Shown here: piece by piece, positions 25,258 to 38,223 of the stretch
How positions within the stretch are numbered: position 1 is the first letter of the stretch
How the letters are laid out: each line of letters begins with the position of its first letter
Assembly: GCF_000004195.4 (NCBI RefSeq)
Contig: NC_030681.2
Span: forward strand, 91,891,681-91,955,680
Length of the DNA stretch: 64,000 nt
DNA from: Xenopus tropicalis
Lineage: Eukaryota; Chordata; Amphibia; Anura; Pipidae
Direction of reading: 5' to 3'
Notes under the pieces: model-generated
Database searches by the model: none
Seen by the model: the letters and a program-made list of their open reading frames with translations, nothing else
What the model was told of the DNA's origin: nothing
Translations under genes and position numbers: made by a program

Positions 25258-26895
25258 TACTGTGTCAACAGTAGCAGTGGCCATATTTATATGAATATTC
25301 TCTATGCACCACAGTTTAACACAAGAAGACCTTTTATGTTATTTTTTATGCTAGTTAAGAACTCATAGACTAGAGATCTAAAAATCATTATTCTGGAGAA
25401 AGAATAGCAGCAATTACGCCAACTAGTATACAAAAAGACAACTAATCAATGAAGATAAGTAGCGGCCCAATTAACAATAACAGACCTTTAAAAACCCAGA
25501 CGTAGTTTACTTTGGCAAAACAATCTACACGACTGGAGAGCATATTAAGAAAAACACCTTTATTTTGTACACATTATACTGTTACCCCTGTTAGCAAAGA
25601 GGAAATAAAAACAATATGGGGTCAGGTCCATTACTAACACAACTGTGCTTTCCAGAAATTGATTTTCAATAATGAGTGTTCATTCAGCTGTCTTGGGACC
25701 CACCAAAGTATTAAAATATCATTACGAACACTGCAAATTTAGTCCATCATTTCTTGCATAGTTTTATTGTTCAATTTTGTTTTGTAATTTTACATCAAGA
25801 AAATGCAATGAGCATTATTCGAAAAAAAATATGATACAGCAAATAGTATAAAGTGGCATCGGGAGTTCTTGGTATGTCTGCATATGTTCATAACAGACAT
25901 CCTCATAACATGAATGTCGGTTAATATCTGTTTATTTAATTAATATGACAATAAGGATAGAATTATAGAGCCAAACTATGATATTCCTAACTGGTTTTCT
26001 AACTGATATCTTTACATATGTGAGGAGGCCAGTCCTGTTGCTCTTTATGCTAATGATTTATTATTCTCTCTACAAAGTGATCAATCTTATGGCCATTTGC
26101 TTTTTAATGATCATATCTTGGCTTTTATGCATGCATGGCCAGTTTGAGATGATGTACACTAGGGAAAAGAGATGGCGCAACTAAAGTCTAAAGCAGTCTT
26201 ATAAAATAACAAGCCCTCCACTGAAATGTTTCCTTCAAAAAAAAAAAAAGCAGAGAAGCGCTGTGAGCAGGGTGGGGACATAAGGGGCAGGGGTGGATCC
26301 AAATGGGGCATGGAGATTACATAAGGGTAGTGATGATGACGTAGATTAGTGTAATGCTGATAGAGGAATGTAAGGATTGGGGCAAAGTCCACTAAATAAA
26401 GCTTAAGATGCCTAGAATTGGAGTGGCAACTGCAAGCAAATAAGAGTTTAAGTCGGCGGGCCAGCAACAGAACCACAGGAAATGACAAGTTGAATGGCAT
26501 TTTGAATTACTGGTGAATTACATGCTGGGAGGCAACCTTAATTATGTTATTATTTCAAAGCACTGACACTCAAAATGATTTTCTTTAATTTGAGAAGAAC
26601 AAAATTACTCAAATGAGTGGTAGAAGCTTTAGTTTATACAAATAATAAGCAAAAGCCTTTATGAGGAAACAGTTGCCTTACAATTGGCCTCCATAATAAC
26701 TCACTTTCTCTGGGTGATAACCCCTCAATTCCATGGGACCTACATGATCCAGATTCTCCAGCCTTAAATTAAAGAACCAAATCCGTGTAATGTGGCTTTT
26801 GCCCTTAGCTTTTTAAGTGAGCCAGAAGTAAAGAGAGATCTGTTCTGTACCCAGCAATTCTTTATGAACCATTCCCTACATCCAACTCCAACTTA

Positions 26896-28328
26896 CAGTG
26901 GCTTGCAAAAGTATTCGGCCCCCTTGAACTTTTCCACATTTTGTCACATTACAGCCACAAACATGAATCAATTTTATTGGAATTCCACGTAAAAGACCAA
27001 TACAAAGTGGTGTACACGTGAGAAGTGGAACGAAAATCATACACGATTCCAAACATGTTTTACAAATAAATAACTGCGAAGTGGGGTGTGCGTAATTATT
27101 CAGCCCCCTTCTGGTCTGTGTGCAGTCAGTTGCCCATAGACATTGCCTGATGAGTGCTAATGACTAAATAGAGTGCACCTGTGTGTAATCTAATGTCAGT
27201 ACAAATACAGCTGCTCTGTGATGGCCAGAGGTTGTCTAAGAGAATATTGGGAGCAACAACACCATGAAGTCCAAAGAACACACCAGAAATTTAAAGCAGG
27301 CTTAGGCTACAAAAAGATTTCCAAAGCCATGAACATCCCACGGAGCACTGTTCAAGCGATCATTCAGAAATGGAGGGAGTATGGCACAACTGTAAATCTA
27401 CCAAGACAAGGCCGTCCACCTAAACTCACAGGCCGAACAAGGAGAGCGCTGATCAGAAATGCAGCCAAGAGGCCCATGGTGACTCTGGATGAGCTGCAGA
27501 GATCTACAGCTCAGGTGGGGGAATCTGTCCATAGGACAACTATTAGTCGTGCACTGCACAAAGTTGGCCTTTATGGAAGAGTGGCAAGAAGAAAGCCATT
27601 GTTAACAGAAAACCATAAGAAGTCCCGTTTGCAGTTTGCCACAAGCCATGTGGGGGACACAGCAAACATGTGGAAGAAGGTGCTCTGGTCAGATGAGACC
27701 AAAATGGAACTTTTTGGCCAAAATGCAAAACGCTATGTGTGGCGGAAAACTAACACTGCACATTACTCTGAACACACCATCCTCACTGTCAAATATGGTG
27801 GTGGCAGCATCATGCTCTGGGGGTGCTTCTCTTCAACAGGGACAGGGAAGCTGGTCAGAGTTGATGGGAAGATGGATGGAGCCAAATACAGGGCAATCTT
27901 GGAAGAAAACCTCTTGGAGTCTGCAAAAGACTTGAGACTGGGGCGGAGGTTCACCTTCCCGCAGGACAACGACCCTAAGATCTAAAAACTGCTGTTCACA
28001 AATGCTCTCCATCTAATCTGACTGAGCTGGAGCTGTTTTGCAAAGAAGAATGGGCAAGGATTTCAGTCTCTAGATGTGCAAAGCTGGTAGAGACATACCC
28101 TAAAAGCCTGGCAGCTGGAATTGCAGCAAAAAGTGGTTCTACAAAGTATTGACTCAGGGGGCTGAATAATTACGCACACCCCACTTTGCAGTTATTTATT
28201 TGTAAAAAAATGTTTGGAATCATGTATGATTTTCGTTCCACTTCTCACGTGTACACCACTTTGTATTGGTCTTTCACGTGGAATTCCAATAAAAAAAAAA
28301 GGGGACCGAATACTTTTGCAAGCCACTG
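26896..28328 (+). mobile_element. Tc1-like transposon, defective copy
   Basis: A 1433-bp element with TA target duplications (26894-26895; 28329-28330) and matching ends CAGTGGCTTGCAAAAG. The left arm runs to about 27112 and the right from about 28157. Both share the box GGGGTGTGCGTAATTATT and the stretch AATTCCACGT. The right arm lacks about 45 bp that the left arm has after GGCCCCCTT, replaced by an A/T run at 28291-28300. The transposase between them is internally deleted. It lies in kcnq5 intron 5. Confidence 0.95.
27221..28152 (+). pseudogene. Tc1-like transposase remnant (internal deletion)
   Basis: The frame from 27221 reads through to a TAA at 27985 and shows the HTH (GYKKISKAMNIPRST), the linker RQGRPPKLTG, the first catalytic Asp (WSDETKMELFG) and the second (QDNDPK). 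It then stops. After 27985 the normal C-terminal tail resumes in another frame (CSPSNLTELELFCKEEWA to KSGSTKY, stop at 28152). The stretch with the third catalytic residue (the SPDLNPIEN-like block) is missing. At the front, the family start ATGAAGTCC at 27264 is out of frame, consistent with a second small deletion near 27287. The protein cannot be active. Confidence 0.92.
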
Positions 28329-28486
28329 TATATATTAAATATATATTGAGCTAATACTATGCATGTAATATAATGGGCAATTAAAGGTCTCTATATTAAG
28401 AATTTTAGATATACAGGGTATAAAATATGGCACTTTTTGCATTTTGAGTAATTCTGGGGATAATCTAGACAAAAATGAATAACAAT

Positions 28487-29162
28487 TGTAAACTAGCGGG
28501 ATCCACAACAGACACTTTCTTGGCTTTAAGGCAGTTTATTTATACAGGGGTGCCCATTTCAGCATACAAAACAAATCAGAAAAGTAAATCTTGCCCTCTG
28601 GGCGCTACCTTCACACATTAGATGAGTTCCCTCACTAAACTGGGCCCCTTGTGGACTACCAGTAAGAAAACACAAATGTTGGGGTCACCCCTGTACTCAC
28701 AACACTTCTGGGGGATTAGCTCAGCCTCCTAGCTTTCCTTTCAGCTCCTTAGATGCTCAGTCTCTTGGCAGCTTTCTCAAGTCTGAGCTCCCTCTGCTCC
28801 TTGCAGTGGCAGGAAGCACCCTTAGCCCCTCTGGGAGTCCTAACAGAGAGGTATCCTTCCTGCTCTGTGCCCTGCTCTGAGAGACTGTCTCACACCTTTC
28901 CATACAATGAAATACCTTTCCACAGGACAGCCTTCCTGTGGAAAGTAAGCTCCAGTAAGTGAGCTGGATTACTGGAATGGATCACCTGATCCGCTTGTTC
29001 CTTCCAGAACCCTATAGCTTCCAGGGCCAAACAGCAAAACCCTTTAAACAGAGCAAACTTTCTCTGTTTATCAACCTCTGCCTTAAAGGTTACATCTCCC
29101 ACTATGGAGAACTTGAAGGGAAAACTCACATTTTCTCTCATTTGTTGGGTCATTCTATCACA
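28487..29162 (-). repeat. Solo LTR of an LTR retroelement
   Basis: A 676-bp GC-richer block on the minus strand beginning TGTGATAG and ending GTTTACA. It is flanked by the 4-bp direct repeat CAAT (28483-28486 and 29163-29166). Near its 3' end it has TATAAATAAA (28535-28544), which can serve as TATA box or poly(A) signal. There is no internal coding region, so it is a product of LTR-LTR recombination. A 4-bp duplication fits an endogenous retrovirus or Gypsy element; I cannot tell which. Confidence 0.8.
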
Positions 29163-29484
29163 CAATATATGATCATCAAAACCTTAAATGGGATATTTGG
29201 ACCCACTTTAAATGGTACCATCCAACATAAAATAAGGCAGCTTTAAGTATATATGTTTAAGAACATTACAGTGATTAAGAACTAACATTTAACTTTCTTA
29301 AAGTAACAGGGTAGTGAAGTAGTTAATTAAATATATAAAACTGATGACTTGTACAGTTCTAGACCATAATGAACAGTTGCCTCCATTCTCTTTCAATCAA
29401 TTATGCATTGTTCATTGTGCAACTAATAGTAAATTCTTTAACAAGCCTGAACAATTCCATCAATTATGGATTGATTTTACTTAC

Positions 29485-29610
29485 CGTACCCCACCATAAA
29501 GCATCTGCGTATGTCTGAAATTGTGAGTTTGCTTCCTTCTCCACCAGATACACAAGGAAAGATGAAAAGATTAGAACTAGAAATCCTATATACCAGGCAG
29601 TGATGAGTTC
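29485..29610 (-). CDS. kcnq5: kcnq5 exon 5 (S5 and pore turret)
   Basis: A 126-bp, 42-codon exon in phase 0 at both ends. It encodes S5 ([25 protein letters not shown]), the turret EANSQFQ, and the start of the pore helix [10 protein letters not shown]. The tryptophan in ITAWYIGF is the residue that binds retigabine-class openers in Kv7.2-7.5 (family knowledge). The acceptor is tctcttag and the donor gtaagt. The turret differs from the mammalian KCNQ5 sequence as I recall it, while the membrane parts are unchanged. This is what one expects for an orthologue in another tetrapod class. Confidence 0.97.
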
Positions 29611-29906
<296 letters not shown>

Positions 29907-30503
29907 TTACCGGAAATTAATGTAAATATGCAGCCAAACATATATACTACAGATAACACAACCTGAACATCATTGTTTTCAGATTTACACTGATATTAAT
30001 GGGCTCATTTAACAATTTTCAAGTTTGTGAATTAGAATTTGTTTTTCTAAATCAAATCAACTTGCATATTGAATGCTCACTCATTTATTAATAAGGAAAA
30101 CTCGTTTGAATAAAAAACTCAAAAAAATCACATTTTTGAGTTTACACACTCAAAAACCTCAAAAAACGTTAAAAGAGAGAGAACTCCAATTGATGCCTCT
30201 AGAACCTCACAAGCTTTCCTTCCTGCTTTTACAGCTAGTTTTTTACCCCTTTTCTAGTTTCTTAGTTCACAAGGGATGCGCCAAATCCTTATATTTGCTA
30301 TTTGTCGCATTCCTGAATGTTTCATACAGGATTCATCTAAATCCTGCGTGCCATGAATCATAACACTAATTTCCTTATGCAAAGTAGTGTCCACCAGCGC
30401 ACAAAGCATGCATGAAAAATGTTGTCATTTTCTTAAATGTCTGAAGTCACGTAATATTTTGGGTTTGGATTCGGCCAGGCACTTTGACTTAGCCAAATCC
30501 TGC

Positions 30504-30700
30504 TTAAAGGAGAAGGAAAAGTCTAATCACTGAGGGTGCCAAAATGTTAAATACTCCCCAGTGATTGAAATCGCTTACCTTATACCCCAGACTGGTGCTC
30601 CTGTTAGGGGAAAACTGCACCAGCCCAGGGTACCTGCGAGACAGCGATCCTCTTCCTTCTTCTGGATTTGGCATTACTTTATCTCCAATGGCTTTGTTTA
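30504..30700. repeat. TTAA-type element fragment
   Basis: Starts TTAAAGGAGAAGGAAAAG with interior AATCACTG, GAAAACTGCACCAGCC. The right end is missing where the Penelope element begins. A sister fragment lies at 19757-19890 (CAATCACTGGGGGGTGC, GAAAACTGCACCAGCC). Confidence 0.6.
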
Positions 30701-30744
30701 GTCATCATTTCCTTCAGATTGACAACCCAAGGTTCATAAAGGGG

Positions 30745-31640
30745 ATATACCACCTAAAGGTAGACCAATCATATCTGGGGTCTCATCATTGAATGAGGGT
30801 CTCTCAGAGATGATTGATCTATTGCTTCAGCCGTTAGTGAAGAGATTGGCATCCTATATTTGTGATACTACTGAAGTATTAAGGCTGTTCCAAGAATTTG
30901 AGTGGTATGAAACCTATAAGTGGGGAACAGCAGATGTGGTTTCACTGTATTCCAGTATACCACATACAAGTGGGGTTGAGGCGGTGAAATACCATTTAGA
31001 TAAGTACAGTTGGTATACTGAGGAAGTGAAGGAGTTCATTGTGGAAGCGATTTGGTATCTTCTCACACATAACTACTTCATGTTTGGGGGGGTGTATTAC
31101 CTCCAGGAACGTGGGACCGCCATGGGGGCACGATTTGCGCCCACTTATGCCAACCTCTATATGGGGTGGTGGGAGGAGACCCATGTCTTTGGGGGTGATG
31201 CACCTGGTATCGAACATGTGGTGGTTTATCGTCGCTACATTGATGACCTGGTATTTGTATGGGATGGAACTGAGGAGCATTTTAATGACTTCGTTAAAAG
31301 TCTTAATAATATGGCTCTAAACCTTAAGTTTACCAGTGTCTGTAGTGCAAAGCAAATAGTTTATCTGGATCTATCACTGACTATTAAAGAAGGGAAGATA
31401 GAGACTACGGTATATACAAAACCTTGCTCTGGAAATTCCCTATTGAGAGCCGATTCATGCCATCCTCGGCATCTCAATAGGGGTATCTGATGAGGAATTT
31501 GTTAAGGAGGCCTGCAAGTTACGTGATAGGTTTCTGGACAAGGGCTATGCTATGAAGTCGCTATTTGATGCATTTAAGTTTGCACTAGAAACTGATAGAC
31601 AGGAATTGCTTAAGAGAAATAGGAAAAGGGTATGAATTTC
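30745..31640 (+). pseudogene. Penelope-like reverse transcriptase domain
   Basis: Reads PPKGRPIISGVSSLNEG, then WGTADVVSLYSSIPH, QERGTAMGARFAPTYANL and the catalytic YRRYIDDLVFVW (the YIDD aspartates), then IVYLDLSLTIKEG. This matches the fingers, palm and thumb of Penelope RT. The frame breaks near 31470 and resumes in another frame (SDEEFVKEACKLRDRF to KRNRKRV, stop at 31636), so at least one frameshift is present. Just upstream, the QPKVHKG block is also out of frame. The enzyme copies the element's RNA into DNA; this copy is dead. Confidence 0.9.
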
Positions 31641-32201
31641 AGAGAAAGAAAAGAGGCTAGCCCAGTGAAGGCTCCCACTTTGGGTTCTATTTTAGCTCCT
31701 AGTTTGTATGTGCGGGGTGATCAAAGAACCACTTGGTTACAAAGTAAAGGGATGTATAGGTGCGGTGCAAGGAAATGTATGACGTGCACAGCAGTACATG
31801 TCTCGAATTTTTTTGTATGTAGTGTAACTAATAAGCGCTATGATATAAGGAGCTATATAAACTGCAATACTAAGTCAGTTGTATACCTGCTTACCTGCAC
31901 GAGGTGTTTAAAGCAATATGTTGGCTGTACCACCAGGCCACTAAAGGAGAGGGCTAGAGAACATTTAAACTTAATAAAATCAAGAAGTGAAACTACAACA
32001 GTCTCTAGGCACTTTAGTGAGTGCAGTAATGGTAATGTAGGGTATGTGAGACTGCAGGGAATTGAAAAGGTGACCGCAGGACCTAGAGGGGGCGATATAC
32101 AATCAAAACTGTTAAGGGCAGAAGTGAAGTGGATTTATAAACTGTGCACAAGGCAACCTCAAGGGCTGAATTTAACATTTGATATAAGCTGTTACTTTTA
32201 A
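31632..32201 (+). pseudogene. Penelope-like linker and GIY-YIG endonuclease domain
   Basis: Open for 189 codons. It begins in the inter-domain region (KAPTLGSILAPSLY), has a Cys cluster (CGARKCMTC) and a GIY-YIG nuclease core: VVYLLTCTRCLKQYVGCTT followed by RPLKERAREH. The C-terminal block EVKWIYKL and the end DISCYF are shared with the minus-strand copy at 62525-62728. This nuclease nicks target DNA for integration. It is separated from the RT by a stop at 31636 and a frame change. Confidence 0.9.
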
Positions 32202-32463
32202 AAGCAGTTCATAGTTTGATTAATTTGCTGCAACAATGTGTTTATCTAAAGGATTGTAACTGTCATTATAATGTTATGTGGTTTCTTTTTTAACTGACTA
32301 TCTGAAAAATTCAGGATATAAAACTGTGTGAACAATTAACTACTTAACAGGCACATCTAATTAGTTCTTGGAATATGTATATGTTTGTAACAGATGCCAT
32401 TGGACATGGTAATTTTATGGGTGGGATTATAGGTATATATTTCCTATGTGTAAGAAATGGAGA

Positions 32464-32507
32464 GAGGTCTCTGAGGAAGTGCGCTGTCACGAAACGCGTA
32501 AGACCTC
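32464..32507 (+). ncRNA. Candidate type I hammerhead ribozyme of the Penelope element
   Basis: GAGGTCT (32464-32470) pairs with AGACCTC (32501-32507) as stem I. Between them are CTGAGGA (fits the core CUGANGA), one unpaired A, stem II GTG/CAC with loop CGCTGT, the second core GAAA, and a tiny stem III ACGCGT followed by A. The predicted cut is after 32500 (GUA). Penelope-like elements are known to carry hammerheads. The extra A before stem II is a departure from the textbook core, so activity is uncertain. Confidence 0.6.
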
Positions 32508-35500
32508 AAGCTGTGTTTTTTAGATGTGCAAATAAAGGTTGATCGATTTTAATATCACCTGTTGAGGCTTTTTTATGCTGACCTGGAGTGCACTGCCAAT
32601 GTGTGAACTTTTGTGACGAGATTTGTCCCCTGGCTACGGACTCGGGGCAGGAGTACCCGGGTCAACAGGACTATCTGGTAAGCATAATGCTTTCTTATTT
32701 GGAAGTGAGTTACCCCTGGCCATGAGTTTTTTCACCTGAGCGCAGGGTCCGGGGCAGGTTGCACCTGGACCAAAAGATTTGAGCGGTGAGCAGTTTGTGT
32801 GGGGGAACCTGTATTGCTTTTTCCAGACAGGCACCTGTATTTTTAAACTAATTTCTATGTTTAAATTAGCCCTCAAATTGTGTGCTGTGGATATATAATA
32901 ACCCATGTAATGATCCCTTTACTGTGCAGATTTCAACTATAAAATGTGCCATTTATTAAAAACATTTACTGGTGAGGGCCAATTGTAAAGCAACTGTGAC
33001 CTCATCAGGGAAACCTTCCTATGTGTATTTTTAATGCCACATCTCAAATTCTGGACACATTAAAAAACAAATTTTACATTTAAGTACTTCAGGGTTCGTT
33101 TTGGCGAAGCGGTCATCTAACATCTAAAACTATTATTACAAGAGAGTTGGACAGTATGTTTGAAATCTGGCCAATATTTATGCACATTGCTTAACACTCA
33201 ACATAACTTTTGAAATATTAGTGCTCTGTTTCATTCAAGGCTGATAACCCGACAGAAACTGCACACAGCCATTGCAGGAAACATTTTTCAGTGAAAGAAC
33301 ATAGGTATTCCTTGAAAATGTACCTATATTGTAGTACAGCAGAGACAATTTGTAGTCATTTTTGGTAGTGCAGGCTGAGTACATTGCTGCCCTGCACAGA
33401 CAAATGCTGGCTGGTTCTCTCTTGCATTACATAGCCAGACTGAAGCAATATTTCTGTGCACAGACACATCGATAAGCTTTTCAGTTCCAGACATATTTTA
33501 AAAATGGTTCCTGAGATCATGAGATATGATAAGTAACAAAAAAGCCAAAAAAGTAATTTAACAACTTAATTTTTAAAAATGAATGAAAAGGCTTATCAGT
33601 CTGAGGCTGACAGTATTAGTTTTATAACATTATAATATTTTTATTACCTTTATTTGGCTTGCATTTTATATGCAAGTGCTTCTGCCTATTCTCACATTAA
33701 TTGAAGCTGACAATACAGTTTATAAAAGGATTTTGTTTACTTCTATGCAGAAGTAGCAAAAGGGCCTAGACATTGACTCTGAGAAGTGGTATTATCGAAT
33801 CACTGATTACCCTTCATGCATATCTCACCTTGTAAAACCTTGCTATAAGGTAGTTATGCTTTATAATTGTAGTGGCAATGGAAATATTCAATGATGTGCT
33901 TTTATATTATTACAGGGGTATACAACCCCATAAATAACATAGACAGTATATATTGTTATTGGCTAACCACAGCTCCAATTCATCTTCATTGTGGGGGGTG
34001 GGAAGTACATTCTCATTAATAAAGACGAGTTCTCCAGATAAGTCACTCTGCTACTGGATGTGCTGATAACATTCATTGTAAGAAAAAAACTCCACTTTTA
34101 AATTTAATATAGCAGTCATAAGCTCTCCCAGGGCTGAATAATCCCAAAGTATGTCTGTCATTCAGTAAAGTATCCTATCATTGGGCTTTTTTTTTTTTTA
34201 CAGTTCTTACCTGTATAGTTCTGGGTATGAAAAAGTATAAAAAGTTCAAGGGGATCTTCATGCAAAAAAAAACAATTGTTGCAATTATCACCTTCCTCGT
34301 GGGTAACAATTTTCCACAAAAAAATACCTAATGGAAAAACATAAAGTTCCTGATCTGAGTAAAAATGTTTCAACATTTTCACTTTATTCGGAGAAGAAAA
34401 CCTCAATGCTTTTCCATTCATAGTTATTTTTAGGAGTTTTATTGCCTATTGGCAACAAAATGTTCCTTTTCCCATGCCAAAATCAATAATGCACCTCTAT
34501 TTAATTATTATTTACTATTGTAGGAAACATTTCACTGTATTGAAATTGATTTTGGAAACTCACTTTGTAGACCCATTTTGGGGTACTTATTTTCTGCACA
34601 ACATTGTTGAAGCAAAGGTTGCACTATTGTTTTATAAAGCCTGTTCTCGTCATTACCGGTTAACAGAATGTAAATATACATGTTTACTGACCAGTTAAAA
34701 TGTTTTCGGTCTATGATCTTCTAGGACTATTTATGATTATATATGTTATATGTTTATGATACATGGGTACTATTCACAGAAAGGGTGGCAAACGTCGGCC
34801 TGATTATACTCACATCTAAAACATAGTATATGAGATGTTTAGTGCAGCTACAATTTTTGGGATTTGGCTATGATCCACCACTATCCAAGCCAAACAGTAG
34901 AACTGTTTTCTGCATATATAAAATGCAACCCCCGTAATTACACCAAATCACTATTTTTAAAAAAAAAAAAATAAAGTTGCTATGACAATCACTGGCCCAA
35001 CTATACAACAAAAGTCTGTAACTCTTGTTTTACCAGTTCCCTTATCCCAGCAGATTATGTTCTCTTATGAATAGAACCTTTTTGATATTTTACAATTACT
35101 TGGGGTGTTACATCAACTCTGCTTATTAATTCCCATTCCGTAAGCACTATATAAAAGGCTATAATTATAATAACAATCATTTTTGACAGGATAATGTGAT
35201 AATGAAGTTTGTATTATTTAATCCCCTGCTGCCTTCATCATGTACGGAGCGGATTAAAATGCATGCAACTTCAGAAATAATATTAACAATATAACAATGA
35301 ATAATTTAAAATTTCAAGTTTGCATAACTAAATCCAGTTTAAAATATTTATAAGCAAAATAATAACACATTTCCAGCCTATAATAATGTACTAATTCTGA
35401 GAAAATAAGTTGCTAAAGGTACTGGAGTGAATCAAAATGTAACATATTCTATCAATAAAAACTGTCAGATGTCCCTATCAAGGCAGAAGAGTTCCGACTG

Positions 35501-36032
35501 ACCCCAAGACAGGCAAAGTTTACTAAGGAGACTTTTAAAAAGAAAAAAAAGATATAATTATTAGTATCAAATATGAAGTCTATGCTTTCTTTAATATGCA
35601 TTACATTTTTCTCATTATATAGGGGGAACATAAACTACAGGCTTTATTCTACTAAGTCCAAGGGGTATATTTATCATGCTGTGTAAAAAGTGGAGTGAAG
35701 TATTACCGGTGACATTGCTCATAGCAGCCAATCAGCAATTAGATTTCAAATTGGAAGTTCTCTTTGGTATAACAAACAGAACATTGCACCTGGTTAGTGG
35801 TCCTGCATGAAACAGATGGGCCCCCCCACTTCCTAGAAGGCTGGCCAGCCATAATTTCATAATAATTTATTTAACTTGTGATTGCTTTTGAAATTCAAAA
35901 TCTTATTTAGTTCATCTTTGTTTTGATTAGTTTTGGGTCAGGCCTACTTTATTATAGTTTGTTAATGGTGTCTTAACTTTTTTTTTACAACTCCCTTGTA
36001 TCTGGTTTAGGGTTTTTTTTCAGTTACCCCAT

Positions 36033-36493
36033 TTAAAGGGGACCTGTCACCCTAAGAAATAATTCCAAATCCTTTTGAATCAGGTTAGTAGAGCAAAATA
36101 AACTTTACTTACACTATTTCAATTATTGAATTTATTTTCCCTTCAGTCTTGGAATTAGTAGTCACAGCCAGCAGGTCGGCACCATTTTGTGTGCACTGTT
36201 ATTAAGGTAAGCTTTGTAACACCCCAAAATCTTGTGCATTTGCCATCTAGGTGATGTATAGGAAGTACTGAATGGAAAGTTAAAGTAATTGTTATTAAAA
36301 ATCTGAGCTGTCAATTATATATTGCCTGCCCCGCCCCGCCCCTAGGCAATATATGATTTACAGCTCAGATTTTTAAATACATTTATAACAGGTATAGATG
36401 ATTTAGTTAAAAAAATAATTTAAGTTTCATGTTTAATCTTCAAAGGATTTTTATTATACAACTTTTTATGTGTGGATGACAGGTCCCCTTTAA
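36033..36493. repeat. TTAA-flanked foldback element
   Basis: TTAAAGGGGACCTGTCACCC and GATGACAGGTCCCCTTTAA are inverted tips with TTAA. The centre has a second inverted repeat: ATCTGAGCTGT and ATATATTGCCT facing AGGCAATATATGATTTACAG around a CCCCGCCCC core. Confidence 0.8.
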
Positions 36494-36682
36494 GGAATGA
36501 ACCCAGTGATTATTTTAATATAAGGTGAATCTGTTTTATATTTATTACATAAATGAACACATTGTACATTAAATTCAGATATCTGCCATAGGAAACAAAA
36601 CTTCAAACTTTCACTTAAGTTACTTCCTCTATTGGACTTATATATTTACCTGAATTTTACCTTAACACTTTTATGGTACTTA

Positions 36683-36826
<144 letters not shown>

Positions 36827-36869
36827 CTACAACATAAATGAGAATTTTTTTTTTCAAGTAGAGCATTTC

Positions 36870-37570
36870 AGTTGGAGATAGATTTGTTTTTTTACCATCT
36901 TATTCAAAAACCTCTATCTCTACTTCTGTGAATTTGTCTTTTTTGATAACATTTTACACGCATTTTTTTGTGAATTTGTCTTTAGCTTTTGCTAATCCTG
37001 CCAGTCTGCTATCTCTCAGTTGTACCTGTGCACTATTGAGTTTTATATATATATATCAATCCAAATGGTGTCCGCACTCCAAGGCTCAATATTCTGCGGG
37101 GTGCATAGCCAAAATTATGTATATACAGAAAATAATAATCAACCATGGCCAGCACACCCTTCAATACTTTATCAAAAATTTATTGAAAATATATAAAACT
37201 ATATAATAAAACTATTATTGCCTCATTAATTGTTAAACTAGTGAAATAATGCAAAATATGGGTTAAAACTTTTACACAAAAATGATATAAGTGTTAATGA
37301 GGCTTTTTGCACCTGTTGTTCTAGGGTGAGACAGAAATGTATCACCTGACAATAGGCTGCAAATCCCCATTGATATGCTAATGAATCACATAGGGTACCT
37401 ACAAGAATTGTGAAGTGCAGAAGAGCACAGGGGGAAAAGTTTTACTGAGCTTCACTCCATGTTTAGAATGGTGGTAAAAATTTTAAATGTTGTTTTTGTG
37501 CACATTTTCTGTTGTTTTAATAACATATTCACAAAAGTGTCTGTAAACTGTCCTTCTTTCACCAAAAAAT
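36870..37570. repeat. GGGGGGAATTCAC-family relic lacking its tips
   Basis: Shares GGAGATAGATTTG, GTGAATTTGTCTTTAGC, AATGAGGCTTTTTGC and CTGAGCTTCACTCCATG with the 21195 element in the same orientation but lacks the G-run termini. A different repeat (37040-37200, GGTGTCCGCACTCCAAGGCTC) interrupts it. Confidence 0.65.
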
Positions 37571-38223
37571 GGTCAAAGAGAATGTACAAAATGTAGGGAT
37601 TCTATCACAATCCCTTAAAAGAAGAAACTGTACAACATACATTGATGTACTATTTAGCCAACATGGACTTCAGTCCCCCCGACACATCTGCCAACCCCAT
37701 CTCTGATCCTCTTAAAAACAAAGCTGCTTGCTATACTTTTCAATACAGGAGCCAATCAGAACCTAGTACTCGTGGTGCTAAAGTTTTAATTTCAAGATCT
37801 GAGATGGAATTGTCAGGTACAGCCGGGAGACCCCGGGGCCTATATCTACTGTATTAAGTGGTCCAAAGCAATAATTGATATAAATTAAATATATTCATAG
37901 GTGTCCACTGTGAATTTCGGTGGTGGGGGGCAAAGTCATTAAGCAAAAACAACCGATTTTTGTTGACTAAGCCGGTATACAATAACTAGGTGGCAACACA
38001 AGACCTAACAGAGTTTCTCATCTGTTTGGCAAATTGTATTGTGCTAATAATTATATACTGTACATAGCTAGAAAAAATTGTTGCTGTTGTTAAATACAGC
38101 CTAAGTAAAAACCATAGGTTACATTTGGTTCTTATTATAATGTATGCATACATGTAGACATTTTCGATGCTGTGGTGTGCCAGAATAATATCACGTGACA
38201 TTGACCTGTTATATAACACAACC

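Larger units (their letters stand above)
24532..29484 (-). other. kcnq5: kcnq5 intron 5
   Basis: A 4953-bp intron between the S5 and filter exons. It contains a complete CAGGTATGGGA foldback element (24942-25257), a Tc1-like transposon with a deleted transposase (26896-28328), and a solo LTR (28487-29162). The part 25260-26890 shows no recognisable element apart from an A-run at 26236. Confidence 0.9.
30700..32570 (+). mobile_element. Penelope-like retroelement (Neptune type), 5'-truncated
   Basis: An RT domain followed by a GIY-YIG endonuclease domain is the signature order of Penelope-like elements. The first recognisable motif is a broken LPKVHKG-like box at about 30710; upstream lies an unrelated TTAA element, so the copy is truncated. 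The 3' part has a candidate hammerhead (32464-32507), an AATAAA at 32531, and a GC-richer tail continuing to about 32900 that may belong to an adjoining terminal repeat. It is antisense to kcnq5. Confidence 0.9.
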
